Shown: positions 1-12,540, counted from the first letter of the stretch. The stretch is DNA of 64,000 nucleotides from Ambrosia x helenae (GCA_030844895.1 CM061226.1:114872574-114936573); one strand, 5' to 3'. The notes: generated from the letters alone by a model not told the origin. Made by a program: numbers and translations.

Positions 1-479
1 CATTGAACATTAATTTGGTTGATATACTTATTATGAAGCCAATTAACTCTTTCGGTCGACATTAGCAATGTGCTTCCCCACCGGTAGCGAAGCTTGAAAA
101 ATAGTGGATGCCGAAAATCACGAGACCAATTTTTTTCGTATCGGTGGGGCCCGGACTCAATTCTTACGAAAATGGCAAACTTCACCACTGAGCTAACATT
201 ACACGGTCTAAAACATCAAATATACGTGGATTAAACGTGGGTTGAAATTGACCATAATAGTCTCACAAGCTTTAGACGCATTAAGTTATATTTACATCTT
301 TAACCTTAAATTTGATAATTTTTGACATTTTAGTCTAGTTTTTTATAATAAAAATTAAGTTGAAGTGTTAAACATGTGAACTTATCATAAACAACAATTT
401 AACATCATTATTATTTATAAAACGAAGTACTTTATCAATATATCACATCTAAAGTTTTAAGATGTTACATTCTGAAATA
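1..479. other. AT-rich flank, no gene seen
   Basis: I see no coding potential or clear repeat ends here. Frames are short and the sequence is AT-rich, apart from a slightly GC-richer patch near 60-170 that I do not recognise. Confidence 0.5.
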
Positions 480-625
480 CAATGGTTTGGGAAGCAGCCT
501 CTCTATTATTAGGGGTAGAGGTAAGGCTGTGTACATCTTACCCTCCTCAGATCCTACCTTAGCTTTGCTATAGATGGGATTAACTGAGTATGATGATGAT
601 GGTGATGATGAGAGAAGAGAAAGAG
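480..625 (+). repeat. SINE/RTE-like retroelement 3' tail
   Basis: The stretch holds the motif 'ggggtagaggtaaggctgtg' followed by 'tacatcttaccctcctcag'. It ends in a short GATGAT-type microsatellite near 588-612. This arrangement, a conserved body running into a trinucleotide tail, is typical of plant SINEs of the TS kind and of RTE-type LINE 3' ends. The 5' end and a target-site duplication are not evident, so this is probably a fragment. The family assignment rests on remembered resemblance. Confidence 0.45.
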
Positions 626-933
626 TTCAATAGGATCCCTTTTTAATTAAGTCATATATTTTTGTAACATTTCTTTTTACTAAAATCATCTTTTACCAAG
701 AATAGAAACAACAATATTTTTCAAGATCTAAAACAAATCCATAAAACTACAAATCCTCTTCTACTCCAAATCCAAAACCATTATATATACTAAAATTGTG
801 ATGGACACAACAAAAAGGGAGGAAAAACCAAACAAATGTGTAACAACAAAAACATGAATATCCCTCCCTTTGTCTTCTCCGACAACAAAACCTCGCCTCC
901 CATCCAAATCCGAACCCAAATGGGATAACCATC
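626..933 (+). promoter_or_regulatory. Upstream region of the receptor kinase gene
   Basis: An AT-rich stretch leads into a C-rich leader just before the first ATG at 934. A TATA-like run (TATATATA) lies at about 782-789, roughly 150 bases before that ATG. The spacing suits a core promoter with a short leader, but the transcription start cannot be fixed from sequence alone. Confidence 0.35.
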
Positions 934-3455
934 ATGGCCATTCTCCTCCCTCTTCTTCTCCTCTCCATCATCTCCACCTTCTCCGCCGCCCCGACCAAAC
1001 CCGACATATTCAAACCCCCCGACAACTACCTCATCGACTGCGGCTCCTCCTCCCAAACCACCCTCCCCGATCGACGCACATTCGCCTCGGACTCCTCCTC
1101 GTCCCAATATCTCCAATACCATGGCAAGGAAATCAACGTCCATGATCAATCCGCCAATGTCCCTCTTCCTATTTACAAAACCGCTAAAGTTTTTAACGCA
1201 AAAGCCACATATTCATTCCATGTTACGAAGCCTGGTTGGCATTGGATAAGGTTACACTTTAATCCTGTCAAAAACAATGAGTTTAAGTTAGATGAAACCA
1301 AGTTTACGGTCGTTGCATGCAATACGTTGGTTCTTTTGCATGAATACACCCCTAAAGGAATAGAAATGCAAGAGTACCTTATGAACGTTACCTTGCAAAA
1401 TTTCAACATAGTGTTTTTTCGGCGAAAAGGATTCGCCCGCGTTTGTTAACGCGATCGAAGTAACTTCGGCTCCGGATATGATAATATCCGAACATGTTGA
1501 TGCCCTTTTTCCCGTAGGGAAAAAGGTCTATGGGATGACGAAGTTTTCGTTTCAAAAAATGTATAGACTTAATGTGGGGGGAGGTGAAATCGGGCCGGGT
1601 AATGATACGTTAGGGCGGTATTGGGATAACGATAGCGGACATTTAAAGGTTCAATCCTTGGCAAAGAGTGTGTCTATTGCGCCTAAGGTTGTTACGTATT
1701 TAGAAGGGGGTTCGCCTTTGATTGCGCCCCCTACGGTGTATGCATCCGCGGTCGAGATGGGGAATTCGGAGACGAGTAATGCTAATTTTAATGTGACATG
1801 GCAGTTTGATTTGGATCATTCGTATCCATACCTTGTTAGGTTGCATTTTTGTGATATTGTGAGTAAGTCGTTGAATGAGTTGTATTTTAATGTGTATGTT
1901 GGTGGGAAAATCGTGTTGTCTGCGCTTGATTTGTCGACTGTGACGGGTGGGTTATCGGTTGCGTATTATAAGGATTTGTTTGTGGAGGCTTCGTTGGTGA
2001 CGAAGCCGTTCTTGGTCCAGATTGGTCCGTTGAATGAACCAATGGGGACCAAGAACGCGATCTTGAATGGGGTTGAGATATTGAGGGTTAATAATTCGGT
2101 TAATAGTTTGGATGGCGTGTTTGGTGCAGATGGGAAGCCGGCCACGGGTCCTAGCCGGGGGACAGTGGCGGCGGTTGGGTTCGCAATGATGTTTGGAGCG
2201 TTTGCGGGGTTGGGTGCAATGGCTGTGAAGTGGCAGAAGAGACCTCAAGATTGGCAAAAGAAGAATAGTTTCTCTTCATGGTTGTTGCCACTTCATTCCG
2301 GTGATTCGAGTTTTACGTCATCGAGTAAAACCTCGTTGGGCTCGAAAAAGAGTGCGTTTTATTCGTCAACGATGGGTTTAGGTCGATATCTTTCATTTGC
2401 CGAGTTGCAAGAAGCTACGAAAAATTGGGACTCGAATTCGATTATTGGTGTTGGTGGTTTCGGGAATGTGTATCTTGGAGTACTTGACGATGGTACGAAA
2501 GTGGCGTGAAACGAGGAAACCCGCAGTCTGAACAAGGCATACACGAGTTTCAAACCGAGTTGCAAATGTTGTCTAAACTACGCCACCGTCACTTGGTGTC
2601 GTTGATTGGGTACTGTGACGAGAATGCTGAGATGATCCTAGTGTACGAGTATATGGAACACGGACCTATGAGGGACCACTTGTACGGGAAAGGCTTGCCA
2701 GCGATCTCATGGAAGCAAAGACTAGAGATTTGCATCGGGGCGGCACGTGGGCTTCATTACCTCCATACAGGGGCGGCGACAGCCATCATCCACCGTGACG
2801 TGAAGTCCACCAATATTTTACTAGACGAAAATTTCATTGCAAAAATGGCGGATTTCGGGCTTTCGAAAGACGTAGGGATGGGGGAAGCCCATGTGAGTAC
2901 CGCGGTTAAAGGAAGTTTTGGGTACTTAGACCCTGAATATTTTCGTAAGCAACAACTGACAGATAAATCTGACGTGTACTCTTTCGGGTGGTGTTATTGG
3001 AAGTGTTGTGTGCCAGGCCCGCAATCGACCCGGCCCTACCAAGAGAACAAGTGAACTTAGCCGAATGGGCCATGCAATGGAAACGAAAGGGTCTATTAGA
3101 CAAAATAATAGACCCGAATTTGGTTGGCCACATCAATCCCGAGTCAATGAACAAATTTGTAGAGGCAGCCGAAAAATGTTTATCTGAATACGGGGTTGAC
3201 CGGCCAACCATGGGAGATGTTTTGTGGAACTTGGAGTACGCATTGCAACTACATGATCAAGAGAACGTCACAGAGGAAGGAAGCAACGGGTTGGGCTCAA
3301 CTTTAGCAAACGGCGCACCACTCGCTCCAGTCGTTGACAACAGGCCCATTACGACACCTGCTCAGGCTAGCCAAAATCCAGCTGAAGTTGAGGTCATTGA
3401 AGAGCATTCAGGTACTACCATGTTTACACACCATGCGAATCTAAACAGTCGATAA
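934..3455 (+). CDS. CrRLK1L-family receptor-like kinase (frame broken at three sites)
   Basis: This is an intronless gene for a plasma-membrane receptor kinase of the CrRLK1L group (FERONIA/THESEUS relatives), which sense cell-wall state and RALF-type peptides. About 840 residues are recovered when three indels are bridged. The start at 934 opens a hydrophobic signal peptide (residues 1 to about 19). A malectin-like ectodomain runs to about residue 390, and a membrane segment sits at about 409-431. After the juxtamembrane motif SSWLLPL comes the kinase, from about residue 485: glycine loop GVGGFGNVY, catalytic lysine in VAVKRG, HRD near 2791 and DFG near 2850. The C-terminal SGTTMFT tail is also typical. 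Frame breaks are one extra T near 1409-1415, one missing G near 2505 (beside the catalytic lysine codon) and one missing G near 2985-2990. The closest Arabidopsis relatives may be At5g24010 or At5g61350; I am unsure which. The 3' flank to 3676 is ordinary. Confidence 0.9.
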
Positions 3456-3676
3456 AAAGAGTAGAAGATATATAATTAAGTTGTGTACTAGCTGCTAGCA
3501 TGGTAGTATTGAGTTATTCCTTGGTTAGTTTAGTTTGTATAACTGTAATTGTAGCTATTTCTAGTCGAAAGGATGATATAGGACTCTGACTTGTTCGTGT
3601 AATTTGATTGTTACGGCCTTGTGGCTCCATTATTCTGAGTTAAAACATATTCTAGAGCTTCAAAAGTACTCCTTTC

Positions 3677-4015
3677 TAAGACTAGACGGAGTGGGGGCGG
3701 GAGAGGGGGCGGGAAGGGCCTGAACACCGCCGCACGTTGGCGTGGAGAGGGGCGGGAGTGGGGGGGGGGGGCGGGAAGGCCTTCACTGGCGTGGGGGAGG
3801 GGTGGTTGCCACGTGGCTTGTGATGATTGGGCCAAGCTTTTTTTTTTTTTTTAACTTTAACTATTAACACAATATAATATTATTTCCTTCCCCCCCCCCT
3901 CTTCCTCCCCTTCCACTCCCCACAATTATTTCCCCCCCCCCCCCCCCACAAGGGTCCCACAAGTGTCACATGGCGCTTCATCCCCCTCTTTCCCACACCA
4001 CTCCTTATAGTCTAA
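3677..4015. mobile_element. Tourist-like (PIF/Harbinger) MITE, 333 bp
   Basis: The element body is 3680-4012. Its ends are inverted repeats: GACTAGACGGAGTG on the left matches GACTATAAGGAGTG read from the right. TAA is directly repeated on both sides (3677-3679 and 4013-4015), the 3-bp target duplication of PIF/Harbinger elements. The inside is C- and G-rich with several homopolymer runs and has no coding capacity. It lies about 220 bp beyond the stop of the receptor kinase gene. Confidence 0.75.
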
Positions 4016-4411
4016 ACAATGGGGATATTTTTCTAACTTTTATACAAATAACCAACGTGCAAATTATTATTAAAAAATTGTTTTTTATTCAACTTTGATT
4101 TTTCATTAAATAAAAAACATTACAAATTGTTTCACTTATAATCTCAAAATCTTATAAAATTTAATGAGGTTATATACATTATCAAATGGAAATCACACTC
4201 AAATTCGCTAACATCCAACTTAATATGTTACGAAGAAAGTAAGGCATTATGCTATAACGATGCTACCATTTAATTAATTCACAACTAGCAAGGTTTCCGC
4301 ACGCGTTGTCGCGCGTTCGTTGTCATTATTGTTTTGTTTTATTAGGGTACCAGTGTGACAATGTAAGCGACCACAAAAAAAAAAAATCTGGAAAGACGGT
4401 TAACTCAAACT
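4016..4411. other. AT-rich spacer
   Basis: No gene or repeat boundary was recognised here. The sequence is AT-rich with a short A run near 4375-4386. Confidence 0.4.
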
Positions 4412-4932
4412 AGTCTCGAACTTGTGACATCCCTTTATAAAATGCAACTCAAACTACTACACCACTAACCCAACTTGTGGTTATTCCCAACCCAATTATA
4501 TTTAACATGAAATACTATTGTGGAAAAATAATAAAAAATGCCAACACCTAGTCTCAAACTTGTGACCTCTCATTAGCAAAGTGCACCATAAACCACTACA
4601 TCACCGACCCAATTTGTGATTTTATATGAAACCAATTGTATATAACATTAAATAATGTCGTGGAAATGAAAAGAAGCAAAATGCCCCGCCCGGTCTCGAA
4701 CGTGTGACATCTCATTAGAGAAGTGCACCTCAATGCTCAAATCACTACGCCACCAACCCAATTTGTGAATTTTTTTTACGAAACCAATTATATTTAACTA
4801 ATCAAATTTGCTGTTGAAACGAAAAAAGGACAAAATACTAATAAAATGCCTCCACCCAGGTTCTAACATGTAACCTTTCATTAGAGAAGTACACCTCAAA
4901 CCACTACACCACCAACCCAATTTATGATTTCT
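4412..4932 (-). repeat. Tandem array of four tRNA-like (SINE-like) units
   Basis: Four imperfect copies of a roughly 140-165 bp unit begin near 4412, 4550, 4691 and 4858. Read on the minus strand each unit contains GGTTGGTGGTGTAGTGGTTT, which resembles a pol III A box, and about 40 bases later CAAGTTCGAGACC, which resembles a B box. That order and spacing match tRNA-derived SINEs. The last unit overlaps the ORF2 stop of the neighbouring LINE, which lies on the same strand, so the array sits where the LINE 3' UTR should be. Confidence 0.6.
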
Positions 4933-7900
4933 TAAGCCACAAAAATGCCTTAGATTTAGTTTCGGCTACCACCTCTCTTGAATATCTCGATGCGCCTTGA
5001 AAAATCCTACCATTTCGAGTCTTCCATATGACCCATACTGTGATCATAACAATGCCACGCACAATCTTTTTTCTCCATTTACCGCCATGTACACTCTTAT
5101 ACGACAGCAAAAGATCTTCGAATTCATAAGCAAAAAATGGTGTTAAGCCGAACCAATGACAAATCCTGCACCAAACTTCATAAGCGAAGTTACATCCCAC
5201 AAAGAAGTGAACAAAATCTTCAATACTTGCATTACACATGGAGCAATTTGTGTCCGGGATTCCAATTCTCCTCTGAACCAAGGCTACCTTTGTTGGGATT
5301 CTATTAAATTCCGCTCTCCAACTAAGAAGATTCACTTTAATCGGAACCCAGATTTCCCATTTCATCTTGTGATCTCGACCAACATCTCGTCTCTGTCTCA
5401 TCAGTTTCTTAAAGTTAGCAACTGAGAAAACTTCATACATGCCATCATCCCAATACCACCTATCCTGCGAACCTACAAGTCTGAACGAAAGCAGCATCCA
5501 GTGAGATCCTGCAGCTCTGAAAACTCACCGACTATAGCTGGATGTCTGTTCCAGCGTCCTTCAAAACTGACCCCATCTAGTGTTGTTTTAACTTTATCGT
5601 TCACGCTGCACATTTTATTGTTATCCAACCTATATAGCCCCGGCCACCTCGTCTTTAAAGGAGTCAAACCCAACCATAAATCAGTCCATAATCTAACCTT
5701 ATCTCCTGATCCGATCCTGCAACGCAAAAACTGACCCAATCTTTTACCCTGAATAGTAAGCGTCTCAAGGAACGTAACAATAGCCTTCCAACATGCAGGT
5801 AACGATCTCTTAATCGGCAGAAACTCCTAATAACCCCGCCCCCCATGAATCACCTTAATCAGTTTACGCCATAAAGAATCTCTCTCCATATTGAACTGTC
5901 ATGCCCATTTTGCTAGCAACGCCATATTAACGTCAATCAATTTAGACACTCCCAACCCTCCATCTTTGTTTGATGAACAAATCACCTCCCATGCCACCCA
6001 GTGCACCTTTTTTTCCTCGCTTGAACCTGCCCAAAAGAATCTTTTCATTAAACTTTCAAGCACCTCCACCACTTTAACCGGGCCTTATAGATTGTCAAAT
6101 AATAGATGGGGTGACTGGAAAGCATGGATTTTATGAGTGTTAGTCTTCCCCCCATAGACAAAGAGTTGGCCTTCCAAGAAGCAAGTCTACCTTGAACTGC
6201 ATCTATAACTGGTGTCCAATTACAAACTCTTTTCATGTTTGCACCAACACGAATCCCCAAATAATCAAAAGGCATCGATCCCACTCTACACCCAAGAATA
6301 TCCGCCATACCCTCCACTTCCCCTTCAAGAACCCCTATACTAAACAAATGGGATCTATGAATGTTAATTTTGAGCCCGAGCATATATGAAAAACCCGAAG
6401 AACCCTTGCCACCTTCTCTATATTGTCTTTGGTCCACTCTCCCACAATCAAAGCATCATCTGCATAAAATAAATGAGAAAGCGATTCAACATTATTATCA
6501 AACCTAACTCCTTTGAACTCTCCCAGCTCCACTGCTTTCGAAAGTAAACAATGAAGAGCTTCCATAACTATTAAATATAAGAATGGCGATAGAGGATCTC
6601 CTTAACGAACCCCTTTTTTGCATTGAAATTCAAAAGTAAGGGCTCCATTAACAAGAACCGCCGACCTCGCTGACTGTAGAACACATTTCACTCAAGTACA
6701 CCATTTCCCCAGAAAACCCATCTGATCCAATATAGATAACAAAAAATTCCCAATTCACATTGTCGTAGGCTTTTTCAAAATCAATCTTTAGCATAAAAGC
6801 CCTCTTTTTTTGTCTTCTTTATCCATCCATTCGTTTTGTTGATTAGAAGTGGACCATCTAAAATGAACCGACCTTTAAGGAACGCCGACTGGGTGTCTAA
6901 AATCACCTTACCCAAAACTCTTTTGATTCTTGTTGCTAAAACCTTCGATATAACCTTACTCACAATCCGTATCAAATTAATGGATCTATAATCCTTCAAC
7001 CCCACCGGAGTCTTAGACTTAGAGATTAAAGTAATAAAAGAAGGGCTACATCCCCTGCTAATAATACCTGAATCAAAAAATTGATCCAATACTCTCCCAA
7101 AATCTTCCTCAAGCAAACCCCATAAAAACTTGATAAACCGGAAATTAAAACCATCTGGACCCGGCGCCCTATCCAACCCACACTCATAAACCGCCTCCTT
7201 CACTTCCTCCTTCGTGAATCTGCCAATTAAACCCTCTGCACTTTCGGAATCCAACTGCTTAATGTTATTACATATCAATCCTGGTCTTCGCTTTATAGTA
7301 TCAGGAAAATGGTTTCTAAAATGTCTCAATACCTCTCGTTTCACTAAGGAAGGTTTTGAAATCCACTTACCATCAATCAACAAACCAGGAATAACATTCA
7401 CTGCCTTTCTCCCATTAATCACACCATGAAAGAAAGCAGTGTTATCATCTCCTTCCATAGCCCATCTCACCCTAGACTTCTATTTCATATTCTTCGTTTT
7501 ACATATGTTCAACTATTCCAACCCCCTTCTACACTCCTCCCAAACCCAAACTTCTTCCTCCTCCAAGTCTCTAATTTCCATATCTTTCTCAAGGTTTTCG
7601 CTTTCTTCTTTCATCATAGCAAAACCATCCACTTCCTTCTTCAAAATACCCTCCCACCAAGACTTTAGAGTCTGTCTAAACCCTTTAAACTTTACAACTA
7701 ATACCACATCTGCCAGACCCTGAGAATCGCACGTGTCTAGAGCCTCCCTGACAACTTCTTCACACCCATCTCTAAGTAACCAAGAGTTGAACTATCTAAA
7801 CGGTTTAGGCCCAAAATCCGAATCCACCAAAGTTAATAAAAGCGGGCAATGATCAAATGTTTCTCTTGGTAGAGCCTTTAGACATGTTGTAGGCCACTTG

Positions 7901-8526
7901 CTAAAAAACGATTGACAAACCAAAATGCGATCAATTTTGCTCATTTTAATATCCACCCCTCTTCCCGTTAAACACATGAACTTATTCCCCACCATAACGT
8001 ACTCCTGAAACCCCAATTCATCAATAAACATATTAAAGTCCCTAGCTACCCCATGGTTAAAGAATGAATTTCTTCGCTCTTCCGGGAACCTAACATCATT
8101 AAAATCTCCCAATAAAATACAACTACCACAACAACCCCTAACCGTCTCAGTAATCTCATCCCACAGCCTCTTCTTAGCCCCCGCCCTTTGAGGACCATAA
8201 ACATTAATGACATTCAACAAAGACCCATCAGCCACCACAGTACCGGAAATCCTTATGAATTTTTGTCTCTTAATAACCGCTTGTTTTTTAAAAGAAATTG
8301 GATTCCACACACTCACCAAACCCCCCGATCTTCTTGAAGCATCTACAAGCTCATACTCAAAAACCCCATCACCCCAATAATAAACTAACTCATTCCTAGT
8401 CAAATCACCCACCTTAGTCTCTTGTAACACCAGAAATTCAATCCCAAAATTCTTACGCAACCCTCTAACCCAACGATTTTTTCCACAACCCCTAATACCT
8501 CTAATATTCAAACAAAGGAAATTCAT
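4922..8526 (-). pseudogene. LINE ORF2: endonuclease / reverse transcriptase (broken)
   Basis: The first 245 codons (8526-7792) form an APE-type endonuclease with motifs LLGDFNDV and, near its end, FDHCPLLL. An in-frame TAG at about 7789-7791 ends this block, but the same frame continues through 7707-7513 and 7470-6781. This carries the reverse transcriptase start (PGPDGFNFRFIK, then LKDYRSINLI). A frameshift near 6780-6790 moves the frame just before the motif-A block FEKAYD. The catalytic FYADD lies at about 6456-6470. The C-terminal zf-RVT-like region, with CSMC...H...C, spans about 5497-4922. Several further breaks occur between 6335 and 5473. The full product would be about 1200 residues, normal for plant L1 elements. 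Confidence 0.85.
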
Positions 8527-10303
8527 TGATTAACTACATGTACTCCTTTACGAGAGATAGACTCCTTTACCACACTTCTTTGATTCTCTAATTGAGCACC
8601 CAATAGTACCCCCAATCTGATTATCTCACCAATTTCTTCTTCCTCTTTATACGAATTTGTTTCCTGATTCTGTTCAGACCCTTCGTTAGCTTCCTTTTCA
8701 GCCGAAATCGGTACCTCGAAATGTCCATTTTCATTATGTTGTTCGGAATTCTGGTTAGAGGATGAATCGTCTTCTACATCAGAAAGTGATGTAGACCGAG
8801 TCTGAATATCACCACTCGTATCATCCACCTCTCCATGTAAGCCCATTAAATTATTAAACCCATACACAACACCTCCCTTGGGCTTTTTACCCACTTTATT
8901 TTTTCCAAGCTACTAGAATAACTTGGATTGGGCCGGCCCGAAATCCCTTGTCTCTTCTTTCTTTTGTTCACGTGGGGGATAGAATCTTCTAAACCATAAG
9001 AAACCTCATCAGTTTTTTCAAAGTCAAAGTTGTTACCAGGAATAAAAATCCCATCAATGGAAGTTTCATTAACAACCTCCACATTAATTGCCTCATAATT
9101 GTTTATATTAAAAGTTTCCAAAGAATCTGTGTTTACCAAAACCGTTACATTACCTGAATCATCACCGACCAGAGCCACCACTCCCACCGGAATTTCCTCT
9201 TCGATGTCATCTTCATCACCCTGACCATCACCTTCCATCGAACTATCATCATCACTGTCTTCATCATTCGAATTGGCCGGATTTTCCACCGTGTAGAATT
9301 CCGGCACCCAGTCACCATGCTCCTCCGAAACTCAAACACTGAATTTCTACTGCCTCCAAATCAATGTCACTTCTTCTGCCACCTTCTTACACTCCCCTAC
9401 TAACACCCCCACACAATCAAAAGGCAAATCAAAATCATCTTTCGACCTACTCGGCCTATGAACTGTCTTGCCAAAAACTCTTCCCACAGCCTCTATAATC
9501 TCAGACGACATCAGTTGTAACGGAATACCCACAATCTTCAACCAAGCCTACCTCTCGAACCCAAAAGATTGACCTTCCCATACATCCAGATATGAGAATC
9601 GTCCGATAACCTGCCTTGCCGCATCCAAAACCTTACACGCCGTTGTTTTGTCATCAAAGGATATCAACACTGAAAGGCCCCCCATGTACTGAACTCGACC
9701 CAACCCAGGACACAGATCATTAAGAATAACATGAATACTCTTGAGAGCATCCAAGTCAATCATTCTATCAATCAAAGCTCTCCCGTGCAACTCACTATAC
9801 ACCTAAGTTTGATCATCCACAACCACCGTCTTGAATTCTTGTCCATTCCCATGTCTACCCAGAAAGGTATCCTTAAATGACCTGCTCCATGCGTTAAACA
9901 TAAAAGCCTTTCCATCTCTGTGAATCCCAAACTGACCCTCATCACCCTCCATCGTCTCCCTTGTTGCATCATCCTTCGTCCCTGTCTTGTAATCCTGCCA
10001 AATCTCCCCCTCCTCTAACGTATACTTAGCCACATTAGCCTTTAACCAGCAATCTCCAATACGAGTGCTACAACTCTTACGAATCAAATCACTTCTATCT
10101 TTGACATCCAAGAACAACACAAAACCAAACCGATTGCCTGCCTTATCTCGTTTTCTAGCGATGTAGAGATCAAAAATATCTCCAAACAGACAAAGAAATT
10201 CCGACAGATCATTCCCGCTACACTTCTCAGGAAGATTCGTGACAAATACCTTGGTAATTCTCCCTTGAACAGACGCCGGAATAGTAAACCGGCGCGGCGC
10301 CAT
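8523..10303 (-). pseudogene. LINE ORF1: RRM-containing RNA-binding protein (broken)
   Basis: ORF1 opens with an RNA-recognition motif: VFVTNLPEKCSGNDLSEFL, then the RNP1-like NRFGFVLF. A region resembling DUF4283 and then an acidic low-complexity stretch follow. In-frame TAG codons near 9803 and 9548, and TAG plus TGA between 9347 and 9310, interrupt a frame that otherwise stays constant. One frameshift occurs near 8880-8900. The ORF1 stop codon overlaps the ORF2 start (ATGA at 8523-8526). RRM-type ORF1 proteins are known in plant L1 lineages and are thought to package the element RNA. Confidence 0.8.
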
Positions 10304-10320
10304 TCCTCAATTGATCCCAC

Positions 10321-10769
10321 TAGAACAGAGGATTTGTTAAACCTTTGATCTTTGATTTTGGTGTTTTGGTATTGTAATAGGAGACAAATTGAGTTGGCAG
10401 CTTTTTGCAGCAGTTGTTATTTACTTTCCCATATTCTTTAAACATGTTAAGTATAGGATTGCTATATATTCTCTTAATTAAAAAAAACAAAATATTACTT
10501 GTAACAAGGTAATATGTTAACTTTTAGATTAGCCTCGTTACTTTTTGATGGAAAGAGAGGTGCACCTATCCCACCTACTCACTCACCAATAACAGATTCA
10601 GATGACTTGAGTTGATAAACCTTATTGTATTGAAACTAGGCATTCGTCTTTTGTTGTTAACTAACCTTTTCAATGTTAGATTCTACTCTATGTTAGAATA
10701 GAGTGTGTTCTCTATCATATTACGCGAGAAACCCTCTAGTTTAGTCAAATAGTTACCATCAATAAAACG
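10321..10769. other. AT-rich spacer
   Basis: No gene recognised. Part of 10321-10440 may be the LINE 5' UTR, but there is no boundary to prove it. Confidence 0.4.
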
Positions 10770-11420
10770 AACCTTCTCCAATAATATTATTCTCTTCTAA
10801 TAATGTTTGTCATTTATATCTGAAAGACTGAAACCCAAAACCCGAATCCGAAGCCACCTGAAGCCGAATATCCCGACCAACCCGAACCTTAAATAGTTCG
10901 GTTATCGGGTCACTTTTTCCCAGCCAAAAACCCAAACAACCCGACAAACTTGAAATCCAAAACTCGAAAAAAACCTGAAAAAATAGTGTTTTTTTTTGTT
11001 ATTGTGTTTTGGTTTAGAGTCTTTGGTATCTAAACCATTAAGCTTTATGACTTTTGAACATTATGTTTGAATTTTCATAATATTTTTAAAACAACATGAT
11101 GAGTTTTGTAAAAAAAAAAAAATAAAAAAAAAATCCATGTCATATCTAAACCCGAAACCGAATAACCCGAACCGAATAAGACAAACTCGAACCAACCTGA
11201 ACTTTAAATGGTTCGGTTATCGAGTTACTTTTTCCAAACCCAAAACCGAACAAACCGACCTGAAAAACCTGAAACCCGACTAAAAACCCAAAGAACAACC
11301 CTACTTCTAAAGTTGTTGGAATCAAAACCCCCATTACCCACTTCTCTCGCTAATCATCGTGATCTTCAATTATAACTGTTAAATTGACGCTACCTTTGGA
11401 TTAGTAAGCATTAAGAGGCT
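10770..11420 (+). repeat. Upstream duplicate of the DRD1-like gene leader
   Basis: The sequence 'ataatattattctcttcta' at about 10780-10799 continues, after a 502-bp insertion, at about 11308 with 'agttgttgg' and roughly 100 bases more. The same order occurs uninterrupted at about 12545-12690, just upstream of the DRD1-like gene, at roughly 70 percent similarity by eye. The donor-like GTAAG that ends the leader is present in both copies. This copy is separated from the gene by about 1.1 kb and has no first exon after it. Confidence 0.6.
10794..11311. mobile_element. Non-autonomous hAT-like element, about 502 bp
   Basis: The insertion (about 10802-11303) interrupts the duplicated leader. It is bordered by CTTCTAAT on the left and CTTCTAAA on the right, matching at 7 of 8 positions, as expected for the 8-bp target duplications of hAT elements. 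Its right end is ACCCTA, a common hAT terminus. Inside are two related roughly 120-bp segments (about 10865-10985 and 11155-11290) rich in CCGAA motifs and containing 'gttcggttatcg'. The left terminal repeat is weak. Confidence 0.55.
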
Positions 11421-12540
11421 ACATCTGGATTAGGCAACAAGCCTCTTATCAATGATGTTGAATGAAAATTTCATCATTTGTCTCTTTATTTGTGTTCATA
11501 ATTCTTACTCAACCACTGACACACTACCTCCTCAACCCGCCACATATATGTGTACTCTTATTGTCGTAGTATTTACTGGTTCAGTATCTCTTACCCAGTG
11601 AGACATTTTACTGGCTGAGCTCTTACTGACGCAGGGCTTTCACCATAAGAGCATATCTGAATCATTCAACAGATATTTTACCCATTAAATTTTAAAATAA
11701 TGTTTAATGAAAAAGTTACCCCTTTATACATTTACTTGTGTTTAGGATTGTCCAAAAAGCTCGTGGCTCGGAGCTCGCTCAAAAATCGCTCGGATTTAGC
11801 TTGGAAAAAGCTCGCTCGGTGTATGGATCGGTTTGGCTCGGATAATTCTAATTTTTAATATATATTATGTTTATATACATATAACATACTATAAAAATGT
11901 TAAAAAAAAAAAGAGGAACACGTTACGTATTTAATATTTGTTAATGATAGCATAGCGATTTATGTGGTTGCGATTGAATTTACAACTAATCAAGTTATTT
12001 CAATAAACCATAACATTATAATTGTCTAAGTACTCAAGTTATCAAACTTAATAGTGCATAGATTTCAAAAAGATCAGTATTTAGAAGTGTAATTGGACAT
12101 CTATCGCATATTTGGGGGGTTATTCGTATGCTGATGAACGAACTTATATTGTATAAAAGACATATTTGCCCTCAAAAAGTAGTTAACATATGTATTATGT
12201 GTTGTACTCTAAGGAATTATGTTTGTAAAACTTAAATTTTAAGAGGTCATTGTAAAATGTATTATAAGATAGTATACATATTTTAGACTATTGAATTTTC
12301 AAAACTATTTTCAGTTTTTCTTTTTAAATACGGGCCAAACCAAGCCGAGCCTGAGCATAGATTTTTAGCTCGGTTTCAAATCCGAGCCAAGCCCGAGCTT
12401 ACCCTAACTCGATTCAACTGAACTACTTATTTTTATAACCCTCACCCGTCCATCCACGCGTCACCTAGATCCCCACTTCCCCTTTGTCAAAACAATTATT
12501 ATCAACCCAAACAAAAAGGGAAAAAAAAAGAAAAGAAATA
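11421..12540. other. AT-rich spacer with a possible hAT relic
   Basis: No gene was seen. Between about 11744 and 12410, clusters of GCTCGG on the left and CCGAGC on the right face each other, as in subterminal repeats of a decayed hAT-type element. I found no target-site duplication, so boundaries are not given. Confidence 0.3.

Larger units (their letters stand above)
4922..10320 (-). mobile_element. Decayed full-length L1-type LINE retrotransposon
   Basis: The 5.4-kb element on the minus strand has the layout of plant L1 elements. ORF1 (10303 to 8523) has an RNA-recognition domain. ORF2 (8526 to 4922) carries, in order, an AP-type endonuclease, a reverse transcriptase and a C-terminal zinc-knuckle region. 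ORF1 and ORF2 meet in a 4-base ATGA overlap. Many in-frame stops plus several frameshifts show that it is dead. No poly(A) tail or target-site duplication is visible; the 3' side runs straight into a tRNA-like tandem array. Confidence 0.9.

Noticed and set aside
790..1149. Open frames on the minus strand opposite the receptor kinase start
   Set aside because: Shadow frames of a C-rich coding strand, with Gly/Arg-biased composition and no domain; the + strand product is clear.
7426..7723. Plus-strand open frames across the LINE
   Set aside because: They are opposite ORF2 of the minus-strand LINE and have no domain.
11744..12410. GCTCGG/CCGAGC-flanked hAT element
   Set aside because: No target duplication and no convincing terminal repeats, so it is described only as a possible relic.
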